Positions 62,596 through 64,000 of a stretch of 64,000 bases of DNA are shown here, one piece after another. Position numbers and translations under genes: made by a program. Position 1 is the stretch's first letter; each line of letters starts with the position of its first letter. The stretch comes from Lingula anatina (lineage: Eukaryota > Brachiopoda > Lingulata > Lingulida > Lingulidae). The DNA is taken from NCBI RefSeq assembly GCF_001039355.2, contig NW_019774736.1, positions 124,001 through 188,000 of the forward strand. Reading direction: 5' to 3'. Below the pieces are notes generated by a model, which saw nothing but the letters and a program-made list of their open reading frames with translations, ran no database searches and was not told the DNA's origin.

Positions 62596-63957
62596 CTAGA
62601 TTGCGCAAATTTCTCGAATCCTGTCATCTGTCAAGACACTGTAGTACACAGAAACCTAGGAGAAATAGAAAAAAATTGATGTTTACTGTTGCACTAATCT
62701 GTATCTAAACGTAAGCACTGGTGCAGTAGGTGTTAAAAACCGATTTTCAAATTATTTCACATTCAAAATAAAGTTACGACTATCTGTCAAACAATAAATA
62801 GCATCAAAAAGTACCTGATCAAATTTTCCCTTGAAGTTGGAACCAAAATTGTCCATAGCCTCATCTTCAAAACAATTATTGCCCAGGACCCAGGCAGCCT
62901 CGGTGCGTTTCATTTGTCCTGTGAAATAGTAAAAGCTTGACATTGTAACATAGTCCCTTAGATCTTGGAAACCGTTTAGCTTTCAGCCAAATATATTTCC
63001 TTGGTATACAGATGACCAATGTTATATTTTTTTTAAATAACCTGGTGTACTAAAAACATATTTAAGATTAATCAATTACCTCTTGCTTTGACTCTCTGCA
63101 CTTGCTGACCGTCCAGATACAACGTCATACGCTTACTGTTGTATGTCATTACCACACAAACCCAACGACCCTGAGATCCGTTATCCTGAAAAATTAAGGT
63201 TGATAGAGATAACAAATGACCTCGCTTCCTTGATTTTCGATATTCATATTAAGTTTTAAAAAACTGAATCCGAACAAATACACAAAATTTTATCAAAATC
63301 TAAAAGGGTCATGTGTCACCCTGTTTTCGACCTCCAGAGACTATTCCCGCACGAAAACGCAGTAGATGCTCCAGCGCAGTAGACTACTGCAATCATACTG
63401 CAAATATGTCTCAAATCTGCTTCGCATTGGGAGCTAATTAGCATATTTGAAACATGCTTCTATCATGCTGCTAATCTACTGCATTAATGCTCCTCCTCTG
63501 TACAACCCTATGTAATTTTTGAAGTAGAATTGCAGTAGGGTATACTGCATTTCTACTGCAAATATGCTCCACACCACTACTGCGTTAATGCTTCTTTGCT
63601 ACTTCGATACTACTGCATTTTCGTGTTTTAAAATTTAATTAAAAAAATTAATAGATTAAAAAAAACGTGCAAAAACATCTATATACCAAAAATCATTTTT
63701 TTGTGTAAAGCATATACCTGTACTTACCACTCCTACAGGATCAATTTGGTATGTTCCATTGACTGTTGTCATGCTGACACCAATAGCGCCATTAGAATAA
63801 AAGATGTCAATAGATGGTGGAATATCACATTTGCCGTTGTTGAGGAGAGCAATCTTTCTGCCGGCCGTATCGACGTCATTATCAAGCCAGTAGAAGAAAT
63901 GAATGGTGAACGGTGTCTGAGGGGGACTGTTCTTGAAAGACGGCATTTCAACGTGAC
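62596..63957 (-). CDS. Pif-like protein C, laminin-G end (5' part off window)
   Basis: Four exons join in phase: 63728-63957, 63080-63185, 62815-62918, 62596-62655, ending in TAG. They correspond one to one with the last four exons of B2 (230, 106, 110 and 60 nt there; 230, 106, 104 and 60 here). The protein starts GHVEMPSFKNSPPQTPFTIH, a clear match to B2 GHVEIPYFKNNPPDYPFTIH, and ends VSVYYSVLTDDRIREICAI. This is the C-terminal laminin-G-like domain of a third family member. Whether it carries VWA and chitin-binding domains cannot be seen because the gene continues beyond 64000. It is not part of the A-B duplication and is much more divergent. Confidence 0.78.
63350..63625. mobile_element. 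CTACTGC-rich fold-back element in a gene C intron
   Basis: Ends are inverted copies: CACGAAAACGCAGTAG at the left and CTACTGCATTTTCGTG at the right. The interior carries about ten copies of CTACTGC or its reverse GCAGTAG. No open frame spans it. It looks like a MITE built on a short satellite motif. Confidence 0.55.
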
Positions 63958-64000
63958 CTGGAATTACCAAGGCGATCATCACTGACAAAGAATAAGGTTG

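Noticed and set aside
1-64000. tRNA, rRNA, CRISPR array or bacterial operon
   Set aside because: None seen; short repeats are microsatellites or inverted-repeat elements, without regular repeat-spacer structure.

Overview
The window is animal nuclear DNA: AT-rich, rich in microsatellites, with short coding exons bounded by GT/AG splice sites, several families of small inverted-repeat elements and stretches of N from a draft assembly. The gene content points to a mollusc, probably a bivalve. The right half holds a cluster of secreted proteins with the domain set of the shell-matrix protein Pif and its relatives: von Willebrand factor A (VWA), peritrophin-type chitin-binding and laminin-G-like domains. 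The species cannot be named from the sequence. Every gene found lies on the minus strand, so transcription runs from high to low coordinates. No RNA gene, CRISPR array or bacterial-type operon was seen.

Left part (1-18,808): ten coding exons of a multi-PDZ scaffold protein that matches vertebrate PDZD2 in domain order; its 3' end lies outside the window. Its first intron (about 9.5 kb) is full of repeats: a TTAA-flanked MITE is nearby, two fold-back elements, a hAT transposase remnant, and a local duplication ending exactly at a single N. Middle part (23,368-27,467, perhaps with a 5' non-coding exon near 27.9 kb): a six-exon gene for a four-pass membrane protein of the MS4A/CD20-like type with a proline/glutamine-rich tail.

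Right part (30.4-64 kb): Pif-like genes. Gene A (signal peptide, chitin-binding domain, laminin G) and gene B (signal peptide, VWA, chitin-binding domain, laminin G) form a unit that is tandemly duplicated head to tail: unit 1 at 30,365-42,426 and unit 2 at 42,424-59,289. Both A copies (A1, A2) are open. B2 is open (630 residues), whereas B1 is a pseudogene with at least seven independent lesions. The likely promoter and non-coding first exon of B lie just outside the duplicated unit, so B1 probably never had them. A third relative, gene C, starts beyond the right edge and contributes its last four exons. Exon lengths and phases are nearly the same in A, B and C, showing descent from one gene. 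By analogy with Pif, the products would be secreted and bind chitin and perhaps mineral in the shell framework; this is inference from domain content.

Assembly caveats: N gaps at 26,573-27,146, 43,642-43,892 and 57,477-57,979, and single Ns at 12,232, 28,654, 51,098 and 52,241. Three of the four single Ns sit at the edges of local direct duplications, which are probably unmerged contig ends or haplotypes rather than real repeats.
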